From assembly GCA_001692895.1 (NCBI GenBank), contig KV748207.1, forward strand, positions 1,550,001-1,614,000: a stretch of DNA of 64,000 bases. The letters run 5' to 3'. The translations under genes and the position numbers were made by a program. The DNA comes from Cenococcum geophilum 1.58 (lineage: Eukaryota; Ascomycota; Dothideomycetes; Gloniales; Gloniaceae). Shown piece after piece: positions 36,301 to 47,529 of this stretch; positions within the stretch are counted from its first letter, which is position 1; every line of letters begins with the position of its first letter. The notes below the pieces were generated by a model. That model did not search any database. It was given only the letters and a program-made list of their open reading frames with translations, and had not been told where the DNA came from.

Positions 36301-37768
36301 TTAGTCCGTCGCCTCCCTTTCGACCTCCGTCCGTCGCCTCCCTTTACTCCTCCGCCGTCGTCGCAGGGGCGCCGCTGGTTATATACCCCCTGAGGACGCG
36401 TCATCACGACGCTAGCCACCACCACCAGTCTGCTATAGAGCGGACGACCTCCTTAACCCGTCTGCTATAGAGCGGACGACCTCCTCTATAACCCGTCTGC
36501 TATAGAGCGGACGACCTCCTCTATAACCCGTCTGCTATAGAGCGGACGACCTCCTCTATAACCCGTCTGCTACAGAGCGGACGACCTCCTCTACAACCCG
36601 TCTGCTACAGAGCGGACGACCTCCTTTATAACCCGTCTGCCACAGAGCGGACGACCTCCTCCTTAACCCGTCTGCCATAGAGCAGACGACCAGCCACCAC
36701 AACTAACGATTCCACTACAACCTGTCTGCTGTAGAGCAGACGACCTCCTCTACAACCCGTCTGCTATAGAGCAGACGACCTCTTCTACAATCCGTCTGCT
36801 GCAGAGCAGACGACCTCCTCTACAACCCATCTACTGTAGAGCAGACGACCTCTTCTACAATCCGTCTGCTGCAGAGCAGACGACCTCCTCTATAACCCGT
36901 CTGCTATAGAGCAGACGACCTCTTCTACAACCCGTCTGCTGCAGAGTAGACAACCTCTCCTATAACCTGTCTGCTGCAGAGCAGACGACCTCCTACATCC
37001 AGTCTACAGCCATCGTGCTGTAGACGACCTCTACTACAACCAGTTTATGGCTGTCGCGCTATAGGCAATCAAACTATAGAGGACCGAAGGCGTACCGCAG
37101 GCGCACCGCAGGCGATGTACTGCTAGGGTAGCTATAGTAGGGGATAGGGGAAGGGGGCTGGCCCGTATTACCATTAGCACGTAAAATATAAGGTGTATAG
37201 GGAAATTGGTATTTATACCCTATACAGACAACCTTGTGAAAATTTTTCCTACTAGGGTGGGTTTATGTAGCAAGGTTCGCCCTTCTAAAATACTATTAGT
37301 AGCCTACTTTTGGGGAGAGTAGCTATTAATTACTAATTCCCTACCTATTCTTAAGCAAGGAGAAGAATAGGTTACATTACCGAAAAAAGTCGTATAGGAA
37401 TAACTGGTAGTTGTNTNNAAGCTNGCAAACTATATAGAGCCCTTTGTTTTTATATGCAAATGTTATTAAATCTATCTTTTAGAGCGCTTTTTCTACTCTA
37501 GGAACGGCAGAATANAGCAGAAATAGANAAAAGAGCNAGGATTTCTTTATTTCCTTGGTGNAAACTAAATATTAGAGAGCAAAATACCAGGACAAAACTC
37601 CCCTAGCATTTAAAACGGACCAAAGTGTCTACTTAGTTACTAGTACATGTTAAGCTGCCTGGGAAGGATTTATGTATATAGGACTATAGCGCCATAGCCT
37701 AGAGGCTGTATGCGCAGTATTGTACGTAGTATAATACAATTGGATATAAAAAAAAAAATTAAAAAAAA
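36301..37768 (+). mobile_element. Polyadenylated retroposon (about 1.47 kb) with a hairpin-repeat 5' half
   Basis: It is inserted in the G2 3' region. It ends in an A-rich tail (37748-37768) and is flanked by AAGAACGTT on both sides (36292-36300, and after the tail at about 37768-37776), as expected of target-primed insertion. The G-C-rich 5' part (36301-36420) leads into an array of hairpin units (36430-36990). The middle (37080-37560) is unremarkable. The 3' part has a hairpin around CATAGCC-TAGA-GGCTGTATG near 37695-37712. No reverse transcriptase is encoded, so it must use another element's machinery (SINE-like), although a truncated LINE cannot be excluded. RIP is light. Undetermined bases lie at 37414-37561. 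Confidence 0.7.
36430..36990 (+). repeat. Hairpin minisatellite, 16 clear units plus two diverged ones, about 35 bp period
   Basis: The core of each unit is GTCTGC-TATAGA-GCAGAC, a perfect 6-bp stem with a 6-base loop; in the first seven units the right arm is GCGGAC, which still pairs through a G-T wobble. Units are joined by GACCTCCTCTATAACCC-like spacers. Two weaker units follow at 37000-37075. Changes in loops (TATAGA, TACAGA, TGTAGA, TGCAGA) are free, while stem changes keep pairing. Confidence 0.9.
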
Positions 37769-37776
37769 AGAACGTT

Positions 37777-38234
37777 CTAATTTAATAAGGGCTTAAGACA
37801 GTTTACTATCTAGCCGCGTAGTAGTAGATTAAATATAAGACTCTAAGACAAATTAATTAGGGAACTAGACGACTATTAAGAGTAATAGGTCGCATATATT
37901 TAGTATTAGAAGTAAAGCAAATATTATAGGATAAATAAATATTTGCTTTAGTGCACTTTAAGTAAAAGAACGGTTGTTATAAAGATAGACTCGCTAACGT
38001 AATATAAACTAACCCATTTTTTAAATAGCGAGAATACGGAGATAGCATAATCTTACTAAGAGATAATATTGCAGCAATAGTGTAAGCACAACGTTAGGCG
38101 TGTAAAGAAGAAATTGCTTTAGGCATAATAAGTAATAATATTAACTAAATTAATTAGATGGATATTATACCTTTAGTAAACAACTTAGAGATATTTTAAA
38201 TCTTTAAGGATAAAGATAAAGAGGAGGGAGATAG
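37777..38234 (+). other. Conserved 3' internal region of G2 with polypurine tract
   Basis: It aligns with 42545-42984 of G1 and, reversed, with 62013-62450. I could not find a convincing coding frame, so this may be a structured untranslated region. It ends in AAAGAGGAGGGAGATAG, the polypurine tract that primes plus-strand DNA synthesis at the 3' LTR. Confidence 0.65.
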
Positions 38235-38660
38235 TGTTACGGACGCTTTAAGTATAATATTACAACTACTTAGAGAAGAGACGAAAGAAGCTAGTTAGTT
38301 AATTTAAGTACGGTTTAGGATAGAGCCGATAGAGCTATATAATGAGGAATGGTAACTAAGGTTATATAATATGCTACGTATTAAACAAGAGAAATAAGAG
38401 GAACTTACGTACCTTATATATAAGACGTACCTTATATACAAGAAGGATTTTATAGGAGTACGGTTGTGTATTTAAGGACCCTTAGTCCCTACTTAGATAG
38501 TTCCTTCCTTATAGTAATTCTCAGAATATAATTAGAGTTAATCTATTAGGCAACCACTCCACCAGTTATTATTTCTTATCAACTATTATTACTTGCATTT
38601 CTTACACACCTAGCCTAATAACAGGACCCACCGTAGTTCTTGCTATAAGGTTCCGTTACA
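38235..38660 (+). repeat. 3' LTR of G2
   Basis: 426 bp, begins TGTTACGGACGCTTTAAG and ends TTCCGTTACA. It is followed by the target duplicate ATAAA. It keeps the least RIP-changed ends of the family in this window. Confidence 0.95.
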
Positions 38661-38665
38661 ATAAA

Positions 38666-41600
38666 GCTAAGGGGACTTAATACTTTAGCTAGGAAGATTC
38701 CTTATAGAAGAATACCTAGATAGATAATAGTAGTAGAAATGCCTAAAGAATACGTGTCTATGGTATATTAAAGATAAAAAGTAAACTAAGTATTAGCTAA
38801 AAGTGGACTAAGTATAAATAGGATTAAGCAGCCAATAATTAGGAAAAGTAGAGGCCTATAAAACTAGAGGGAACTAGTAATAGAGCCTTAGACCCTTAAA
38901 GGAATTTAAAGATAGTATCTAAATTTATAAGTTAAGTGGCAAGATTAACAGTTTAAAGTATTAATAGATAGTGGAGTAATAAGGAACTATATTTTACTAA
39001 TAGCGGTTAAAAGAATAGGGTTACTATATAGGAAGAAGAAGCACTTTTACCTATTAGTAATAATTTCAGGAGATCCAATAGCCTACGGAGGAAGTATTAT
39101 TAACCTTAAAATAGAACCTATTTAGTTAACTATTAAGGGAAGATAAATTAAGATATCTTTTAATATATTACTATTAGGGAATAATAAGGCAGTACTAGGA
39201 ATGCCTTAGTTATANNAATATAATNTAANNATTAATTNGNTTATAGGNTAGGTTAATATTAGANATACTTAATAANNTAANATNCGATAATAAGCTAAGT
39301 TAGTATAGTACTAAGTAAGGGCAACCTATAAAAAAAATAGAAAAAGGATTAAGTTATATACTAAAGAGATACTATAAGTATAGTAAGAAACTATAGTTAC
39401 TAAAAAGTAAGAAACTATTAAAGTATATAGTATAAAACTATAAGATAGAATTAGAACTAGGAATAAGTCTAAAAAAATTCTAATCTATAAGCTTACTAAA
39501 GAAGAAGGTAAAGCATTAAAAGAGTTTATCTAAGAAAACTTATAAAAGGGATATATTAAACCATTATAGTTATTAGTAGGTTATCCAGTACTATTCGTAT
39601 TAAAGGAGAATAGTAAACTAAGGCTGTATATTAACTATAGATAGTTAAATAGCATTACTAGGAAGGATAGGTATCCTTTACCTTTAATTAGCGAAATTTA
39701 AGATAGAATAGGCAATACGTAAATCTTTACGAAGATAGATCTAAGATAGGCGTACTATTAGATTAGAATTAAGGAAGGCAATAAATAGAAAGTAGCCTTT
39801 AGGTTAAAGGAAGGACTATATAAACTATTAGTTATATAATTTAGGCTTATAAACGTACTAGTAATATTCTAAAAGCGTATTAATAACGTGTTAGGAGAAT
39901 ACTTAGATAAATTTATTATAGTATATCTTAATAATATTACCATCTACTTAATAACTAAGGAAGAATACGGAAAATAAGTTAAATGGGTTTTAAAGAGACT
40001 ATAAGAAGAATAGATACTAGTAGTAATTAAGAAATACGAGTTCTTTACTAGGAAAACCGATTTTATTAGATTTATTATTAAACTAGGCTAACTTAGTATA
40101 GATCTAAAGAAGATTAAGGCTATAGTNAATTAGTAANAACTAGAGAACNTTANNNANNTAAGATTNTTCCTANGGTTTTGCAATTACTATAGAAGGTTTA
40201 TAGCGCAATAGTTAAAGGATATTAAACTATTTATATAATTAATAAAGAAAGAAGAACTATAGGTATAGGGAGAGGAATAGTAAGAGCTCTTTAAGAAAGT
40301 TAAAGAGTTATTTACCTAGAAGCCAATTCTTAAGATCTATTAACTAGGATTAGAAACGGTTATAAAAACGGATATATTAGACTTTATACTAGGGGCGTAC
40401 TTTATATAAAAAATATTAAGATAGATAGTACCTAGTAGCATATTATAGTTGGAAAATAACACTACTAAAGCTAAACTATAACATTTATAATAAGGAGTTA
40501 TTAGATATAGTCGCAGTATTAAAGGAATAGAGAGCGTTCTTATAAGGCATAGAAAAACTATTTATAGTTAAAACAAATTATAAAAACCTAATAGGATTTC
40601 TAATAACAAAGGAACTTAACTAAAGATAGGTTAGATAGGCAGAGATACTTATAGAATACTATTTTAAGATTTAGTATATTAAGGGTATAGACAATATATA
40701 AGCAGACGCCTTAAGTTAAAAGGCTAAACTATAAAATAACGAGAAGCTATTAGGGGCTTTACTGCGAAAAGATATAGATGGACTAATTAGGTTTAATTAT
40801 CCAAAAATTATAGCAACTTAAGAGAAACTAGATAGAGTTTACGAGTTATTAGAGAGCTTTTAGGCGCAGAAGATCTCTAAAGTATAACTAAAGGAATAGT
40901 TAGAATATCTAGGGGAAGAAATATTATATAAGTATAGAGAGGTAAGGTATATCCTAAGAAGTATAGTAGAACATTTTATAGAAGATTTCTATAAGGGAAT
41001 AACTTAAGGATATAATAGAGCTATGGGCTTAGTGTTAAGACTCTAGGAAGAGTATATTATTAATAAAATTTAGGGCTTAGTACGGAAAATTATAAAGGAA
41101 TATCTAGATTACTAGAGAAATAAACTAATAAGGTATAAGCCGTACGGAGGGCTATAACCTATTAAAATACTAAAGAGACTATAGGAGGTTATATTATAGG
41201 ACTTTATTATTAAGTTGCCGAAATTAAGAGACCTTATTACTAGNTAAGATTATAACGCAATTTTAGTAATAGTAGATAAGCTTATAAAGTGGGGATACTT
41301 TATAGTATATATAGAAGAAATATTAGTAGAAGATATTGCTAGAATCTATATTAAAGAAGTATTTATAAGATATAGAGCACTAAATAAAATTATATTAGAT
41401 AGAGATTTAAGATTTATAGTAGTATTTTAAGAGGTATTCTTAGCAGAATAAGGAGTTAAAGCAGTAACTTTTACCGTATATTATCCGTAGACAGACGGTT
41501 AAACGGAAAGATTAAATTAGACACTAAAGCAGTATTTAAGACACTATATTAATTACGCGCAGAACAATTAGGTATTATTATTACTAATTATATAGTTTGC

Positions 41601-42984
41601 GTACAACACAACACTATAAAAAGGGATAGGCATATTACTATTCAAGGTAAATTATGGATATAAGCTAAGAATATTGTTATTACTATAATAAGTAAAGAAA
41701 ATAAGTAGTATATCTAAAGAAAAAATAAAGATACTAATAAATCTTTATATAGACCTTATAGAATTAGTAAAAACGGTATAAAAGAAAATAAAAAAAATAC
41801 TATAATGCTAAGAGATCTAAGGGACTAGATCTTAAGGAGGGAGATAAAGTATAGCTACTATANAAAAANTTNAAGAGTTNANNANTAAGNAANAANTTNN
41901 ANNANNTTAGACTANGANCTTTTANAATTANNTANAGNATTTNACNNGTTACGTTTAAGTTAAACCTACTAGCTAAAATAAAGATCTACCCTATATAGCA
42001 TATCGCAATACTAGAGCTAGTATATAGGAATATTAAGCTATTAGTTTATAAAGTAGATATATATAAAGGACAGAAAGAGGATAAATAGTAAGTTTTAAAG
42101 ATTATTAGCTATAAAGATATTAATAATAGAATATAGTATAAGGTTAGGTAGATAGGCTATAATAAGACTACCTAGAAGCTACTAGGAAATTTTAAAAAAA
42201 ATACTATAGAAAAGGTATAGGAGTATTAGAAAAAATTAGGTTAGGTAGCATTAATGAAGAAGGATCGCTAAAGAATAAGTTACCTAAGGGGAACCTAAGA
42301 AGAGTAGTTGCCGAACTACTCGGATCTATTTCCTTTTTAGTTAGAAGAGAATCTATTTTTTTATTACTAAGTTCCTATAGACCTTATTCTATAAGCTTTT
42401 ACTCCTTAAAACGGACCTTTTTATAACCCTTTTTAAGACGGATTAACTAAGTAGACGCCGCTAAACGAGATTTAAGGGCCCGTTACTAAGTATCGGCAGC
42501 CTCTTATTTAGTGTTTTAAAAGTAGTATAACTCCGCCAGAGCAATAGACAGTTTATTATCTAGCTATATAGCAGTAAATTAAATATAAGACCCTAAGATA
42601 AATTAACTAGGGAACTAGACGACTATTAAGAGTAATAGGTTATATATATTTAGTATTAAAGAAAGAGCGAACATTATAGGATAAATAAATATTTGCTTTA
42701 GTGCACTTTAAGTAAAAGGACGGTTATTATAAAGAAGGGTTTACTAACGCAATATAAACTAACCCCTTTTTTAAATAGTAAGAACATGGAGACAGTATAA
42801 TCTTACTAAGAGATAATATTATAGCAATAGTATGAGTACGACGAGCAGTTAAGGAAGAAGAAATTGCTTTAGGTATAATAAGTAATAATATTAACCAAAT
42901 TAATTAGACAGATATTATACCTCTAGTAAATAACTTAGAGATATTTAGGATCTTTAAGGATGAAGATAAAGAGGAGGGAGATGG
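38666..42984 (+). pseudogene. G1 pol: protease to chromodomain, RIP-mutated
   Basis: It continues the G1 frame after G2 and aligns with G2 pol (12345-15525 plus 35649-36290) along its full length. Protease near 38955 (LIDSGVIRNY-like), reverse transcriptase near 39620-39960 with its catalytic box read as YLNNITIYL (both aspartates lost), integrase ending QTDGQTERLNQ-like near 41490-41520, and chromodomain near 42120-42230. This block has more stops than G2 and many undetermined bases, densest at 41863-41953, close to the site where G2 received the 20-kb transposon. 42545-42984 is the non-coding 3' region with polypurine tract AAGAGGAGGGAGATGG. Confidence 0.85.
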
Positions 42985-43408
42985 TATTATAAATGCTTTA
43001 AGTATAATATTACGACTACTTAAAGAAAAGTTAAAAGAAGCTAGTTAGTTAATTTAGGCACGGTCTAGAATAGAGCTAATAGAGCTATATAACGAGGAAT
43101 AGTAACTAAGGTCACGTAATATAATCTATATAATTTATAAGATTTATATAATCCGTAATAAAGTAAATAGAGTATATATATACTATATATAAAAAGGATT
43201 TAATAGGAGTATAGTTGCGTATTTAAGGACCCTTAGTCCCTACCTAGATAGTTCCTTCCTTATAGTAATTCTTAGAATATAATTAGAGTTAATCTGTTAG
43301 GTAACCACTCCACTAGTTATTATTACGTTATTGACTTTAATTTGCATTACCTATACACCTAGCTTATTAACAAGCCTATCGTAGTACTTGCTATAAGGTT
43401 CCGTTATA
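42985..43408 (+). repeat. 3' LTR of G1
   Basis: 424 bp. It begins TATTATAAATGC (RIP-changed from TGTTACGGACGC) and ends TTCCGTTATA, followed by the target duplicate AGAAG. Confidence 0.95.
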
Positions 43409-43413
43409 AGAAG

Positions 43414-45748
43414 ATTTAACTCCCTAATAACTAGACTAAGAATAAGGTCCTTCTAAAAGATAATAAAGAAGTATTTAAACTATTAATTTAAGAGGAAGAT
43501 AGTGACGTTAATAAGCTAATTTAAACCTTTAATAAGTTAGCAGACTTTAAGCTTATAAGAGCTCTTAAAGATGTGTATTATACGCCACCTCTAATAAAAG
43601 AAGATAAAGAATCTCTATTGCCTTTTACGTTAAGTATTTTATAAAGTTAGAGATATAAGATACTAATTAGGACAACGTTAACTAAGTAGGAGATAGGTTT
43701 TATACTTAGGGGGTATTTAACAACTCGGTTAAAGATTTATTTAAGGAAGTCGGCGATTATAGGTTTAAAGACTTTATTACTAAAATGATTACTTTAGCCT
43801 ATTATGGCGCCTTCTTAGCAGGAAGGAAGTTTAACCTTAATAGTTAACTTAATAATAGCAAGCTAAAATTAGGTAAAATACGTGATATTAGATTATATAG
43901 GAAGAACTTACCTCCGCCACCTTAGACGATCCGCGACCTTAATATATATCCTCTTTAAGATCATTTCTAAGAGGCTTAATAAGCCTACCTCCTATCTTAT
44001 TATTAAATGAGGTTATTTTAAGAAATAGATAGGAAGTATGTAAAGGAATAGTAGATCCTTAGCTTAATATAGGTATTTGTCTATAAGGCGGATAAGTATA
44101 GATTTCTCTAGAAATATAAGGCACGCTTAATAGTATGCGGAAATTAATAGGCCCTAGGAGACCTACCTATAAGAGCTACTATATTAGTAAGTATAACCTT
44201 TTAGACCCTAATGGCGATTACTATAAAATTTAACCTAGAGATGATATAGATAGATATAGTTAACGCGTTTATCTATTATAATCTTAACAAGGTCGTTTAT
44301 ATAAAGCTACCGCTAGGGTTTAATAAAGGAAAGATAGATAAAGTACTGCGTTTAAGAAAAGCCCTTTACGGTCTATAACGATCCCCTCTATTATAGCAAA
44401 AGAATCTTATAAGCTTGTTAAACGAATTAGGTTTTAAAGAGGTTTCTTAGGAGCTATACGTTATGCTAAAAGGTAGAATAGTCGTCTTCTTCTACGTTAA
44501 CAATATTATCTTCTACTACCGAAAGATAGATAAAATAAAAAGCTTAAGAAGCAATTAGGGAGCTAAGCAGGGAATACTAGATAAGTACCCTTAGTGAGCT
44601 AAAATAGTTCCTAGGAATCTATATACTACGTAATTATAGCTAGAGGCTCCTATAGCTATCCTAGGAAGCCTATATTAAGAAGATAGCTAATTAGTATAAG
44701 ATAGATCTTAAAGGGCATCTTTTAGATACTCCTATAGCAGAATTAAAACTCCTCCCTACTAATTACTAATTAATCTGTTTAATGCGTCCGTCCCCTAATA
44801 TAGACCTATTAGTTCGTCCTATATCCCTACTAGCTTATATAATACTATATTAGAGAAAAATGGGTTTAGTACTCTATATAGCTACTATAACACATTTAGA
44901 TATTACTTTTGCAATATTATAGCTGGTAAGGTTTAATTAGAACCTAAGCTATAAGCACTATTAAGCGGTAGATAGAGTAATCTAGTACCTATATAGCATA
45001 AGGAGCAGAATAATCTACTATAGAGGAGATAAGAAAGGAATAAACGGTAGAGGGAGAGATAAAGGAATATGTAATAAAGGACGAGATAATAAAGAAGACA
45101 GTAAAAGTAAAGCGCAATTATTTATCTGTGCTAGCGACGCATTATTTACAGACAACTCCGTTAATAGAAAGAGCTCGCAAGAATATATTATAAAGCTATT
45201 TAGGGGACTAATCGCCTAGAGAGCAAATAAGTAGGGTACTGTTACGACATTAAGTATAAAAGCTAAGTTATTAGCCCTATTACAGACAGTAAAGAAAGCT
45301 ATCTTTATTAGTAGGCTATTTAAAGTAATAACGTTATACCTAAACGAGCCCTTAATTATTAACTGTAATAACGTCTAGATACTCTAACTAATTATAAAAG
45401 ATACGGTAAAGCTAATTATAAAGCTCTAATACGTTAATATCTATTAATACTAGTTGCGTTAAGAATACGCAATAAGATAAGTGCTATTACAATAGAAAGC
45501 GATAAAGGAGATAATCGTTAATAGACTTATAAAGGCCCTACCTAAGTAGAGGTTTAAGAGCTTCGTTAATATAATTAAAATAGTGGATATTAAGGAGCGG
45601 CTAAATAAGGAGAAGCAACTAGAGGACCTAAGGGAGAAGGTTAGGGCGAGAAGGAAGGATTTAGATAAGATTATAGTTTAATTAACGCATAGACAGACAC
45701 GAGAAGGTAGCTAGCTTCGTCCTTAACCAGGTTAAAGCTAAGGGGGTA
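43414..45748 (+). pseudogene. Copia C1 reverse transcriptase and RNase H, RIP-mutated
   Basis: It resumes the Copia frame after G1. Reverse transcriptase: VNAFIYYNLNKVVYIKLPLG (44258-44318), the hallmark V-N-A-F-L-x-x-x-L-x-x-x-V-Y-M-x-x-P-x-G-F of Copia, and the catalytic box YVNNIIFYY at 44493-44519, where Y-V-D-D has lost both aspartates. RNase H: SDALFTDNSVNRKSSQEYI (about 45135-45190) and TLSIKAKLLAL near 45255, matching D-A-D-W-A-x-D-x-x-x-R-K-S-x-S-G and S-S-T-E-A-E-Y. The polypurine tract AAGCTAAGGGGG lies directly before the 3' LTR at 45735-45746. Confidence 0.9.
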
Positions 45749-45933
45749 TATTAGATAATCTGTATTCTTGGTGGCGTAGGATATATACTAGTTACGTATA
45801 TGGGTTACGTAGATTATAAATATCTTCATCTAAGCCTAAGGGCCCTAGGTTAAGCAACGATCCAGATATAATTAAGATTATCAATTAATTAACCTATTTT
45901 ATTAATAAATAGCTCTATATAAACTATCTAACA
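45749..45933 (+). repeat. 3' LTR of Copia C1
   Basis: 185 bp, TATTAGAT to ATCTAACA, followed by the target duplicate GTAGC. More RIP-mutated than the 5' LTR. Confidence 0.95.
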
Positions 45934-46099
45934 GTAGCTGCACCCTCGTAAACCCTTCTTCCTTTAATAACCTTAAGATTCCTACTTAGCAGAAGGAGAT
46001 TATTTAAGCTCTTAGTAAAACCTACTTATCTTAGGACTCTTACCCTATCTTAAATAACTTTATATTAGGCAAAGGGCGCGGATTTATTACCCTCCTATA

Positions 46100-46164
46100 G
46101 TATATTACTATACCCTTTCTTATAATATTAGTTATACTATTATCTATTAAGATAGGCAAATTAG
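46100..46164 (+). other. Intron 1 of the AAA+ ATPase
   Basis: 65 bp, begins GTATAT and ends TTAG. Removing it restores the frame from LLY to RPPSISKT and brings Walker A into its expected place after I-x-L-L-H. Confidence 0.7.
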
Positions 46165-46237
46165 TAGGCCGCCTAGTATTAGTAAGACCTTAATAGTAGA
46201 GGCGATATTAAAATACCTTAAGAGACTACTTTATATC

Positions 46238-46283
46238 GTACGTCTCTATTCCCTTATAATTATAGCTCTTTCTAACTAAGTAG
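46238..46283 (+). other. Intron 2 of the AAA+ ATPase
   Basis: 46 bp, begins GTACGT, branch-like CTAAC at 46272-46276, ends AAGTAG. Removing it joins R-L-L-Y-I to I-S-A-R-E-L-G, the expected R-P-L-Y-x-x-S-A-G-E-L-G. Confidence 0.75.
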
Positions 46284-46869
46284 ATCTCTGCTAGAGAATT
46301 AGGCATAATTATAGATGCACTTAAGAAGAGGCTTTCTTATATCTTTAAGATAGTAACTTACTAAAAAGCCACTCTGCTTTTTAATAAGGTGGATATATTT
46401 ATAGAATAGCGTGCTACTAATAATATCCATTATAATGCCCTTGTTTATATATTCTTGCATAAGCTTAAATACTATAAAGGAATCTTATTTCTTACGACTA
46501 ATTAAGTAAAGATAATTAATAAAGCTATCATAAGTAGAATATACCTTGCGCTTTAGTACGGTCTATTAAATGGAAACGCTTAAGAGGTAGTTTAAAAGAG
46601 TTTCCTTAACAAGGCGAGCATAATAAAAGGAGCCGCAGATTTTATGGAAAAGAACCTCAATATTCTAGTAAGGAAGGATCTTAATAGCTAAGAGGTAAGA
46701 GGATTTGTGTCTACAGTAAAGCTAAGCTAATTAATTTTCCAATCTAGATTAAAAATGCTATTTTTACGGCTTAAGTATTAGCTAGCTATAAAGAGATATA
46801 AGTATCCTTATTATATCTAGAATTCGCTATTAGTACGAACGTAGAATTTCTGCATAATTTTATAAAAGG

Positions 46870-47529
46870 AGGTAAGTTTAACAATATATAGTCCTACGCT
46901 TAGCTTTCTTAAATTTACTAGGATATTAGGGGTCTATAAAATATATACCTTTTTAGTATATAGGTAGATATACGTTTGGGATTCAGCTATCTTTTTCTTT
47001 TCTTCTTTTTTTCCTATTTATACTTATTAATAGTTAGAGGCAGTACGTTACTTAACTATACTGTTTATTAGCTAGTAATATATATATATATATATCCTAA
47101 TAACTTTACGTTATATAGCTTTAATATAATATAGATATATAGCTTTAACGTAATATAAATATATAGCCTTAATCCTAAAATATAGAATCCAGTATTACTA
47201 AATAGAATTAGTTACATAAGTAGGTTTTCATTAAAATAAGATAGAAAAACTAGAACTTTATTATTTTCTTAGATATGCTATCTATATAGGATAGCGTAAA
47301 AAAGAAAAAAAGAAAAGCTAGTAATTTTAAACGGTTTTAAATAAAGTTCCGTACGGGATAGAAAATAATAAAAGTATTATTTTTTAGCCACTTTTCCCGT
47401 ATAGGAGGATATTAAAAGAGGTATTTAAAAGCTAGATATAAAAAGAGAATTTTAGTAGAAATCCTATATAAAACATTATTTTTTATAAATATATTTTTAA
47501 AATAGAACATAAATTCTAGTTTCTATAAG
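46870..47529. other. AT-rich stretch without a readable gene
   Basis: It contains an (AT)n run at 47070-47093, then about four units of ATATAGCTTTAATATAATAT type (47110-47175). No protein motif was seen on either strand. The G1-family solo LTR follows. Confidence 0.45.

Larger units (their letters stand above)
9073..38660 (+). mobile_element. Ty3/Gypsy LTR retrotransposon G2, same family as G1 and inserted in it
   Basis: Both LTRs are 426 bp (9073-9498 and 38235-38660). The target duplication ATAAA is perfect (9068-9072 and 38661-38665). The coding order is gag, protease, RT, RNase H, integrase, chromodomain. Two further insertions split it: the Plavaka-type element 15526-35648 and the retroposon 36301-37768. 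Without these the element is about 8 kb. A family member inserting in another member shows the family was active at least twice here. RIP is somewhat lighter than in G1; for example the gag ATG is kept. Confidence 0.95.
5968..43408 (+). mobile_element. Ty3/Gypsy LTR retrotransposon G1, inserted in the Copia
   Basis: Both LTRs are 424 bp (5968-6391 and 42985-43408). The target duplication AGAAG is perfect (5963-5967 and 43409-43413). After removing G2 (9073-38660) and one copy of its target, the element is about 7.8 kb with gag at 6392-9072 and protease to chromodomain at 38666-42984, in Gypsy order with integrase last. G1 and G2 are the same family: their gag, pol and 3' regions align along their length. 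The copy is heavily RIP-mutated and contains clusters of undetermined bases (39215-39300, 40127-40175, 41863-41953). Confidence 0.95.
540..45933 (+). mobile_element. Ty1/Copia LTR retrotransposon C1, host of the whole nest
   Basis: Two 185-bp LTRs (540-724 and 45749-45933) start TGTCAGAT / TATTAGAT and end ATCTGACA / ATCTAACA. They are flanked by the perfect 5-bp duplication GTAGC at 535-539 and 45934-45938. Between them, in Copia order, are gag, protease, integrase, reverse transcriptase and RNase H, split in three blocks: 725-2543, 4694-5967 and 43414-45748. Integrase before reverse transcriptase defines Copia. The two gaps are the LTR element T and the Gypsy G1. Once the insertions are removed the element is about 5.8 kb, a normal size. 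Every coding block carries RIP-type stops, so the copy is dead. It is the outermost and therefore oldest insertion of the nest. Confidence 0.95.
45939..46860 (+). pseudogene. Fungal AAA+ ATPase gene, RIP-mutated, with two introns still visible
   Basis: Exon 1 reads SSFNNLKIPTQQKEII and GKGRGFITLLY, the start of the AAA+ domain in a common fungal ATPase family. Removing a 65-bp intron (46100-46164) gives RPPSISKTLIVEA, i.e. Walker A G-P-P-G-V-G-K-T with three glycines lost by G-to-A changes. Removing a second 46-bp intron (46238-46283) joins YLKRLLYI to ISARELG. Exon 3 has DALKKRLSYIF, Walker B as LLFNKVDIFIEQR (family L-L-D-E-A-D-V-F-L-x-x-R), NALVYIFLHKLKYYKGILFL (46436-46495) with sensor 1 T-T-N, and sensor 2-region SRIYLALQYGL. 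It ends near LNSQEVRGFVSTVKLS at 46680-46735. The part before 45939 is missing or separated by the Copia. Such ATPases unfold or move proteins. Stops and motif losses show it is dead. Confidence 0.85.

Noticed and set aside
36430..36990. CRISPR-like array of 35-bp units
   Set aside because: The whole unit repeats, with no unique spacers, in a eukaryotic transposon context without cas genes; it is a hairpin minisatellite.
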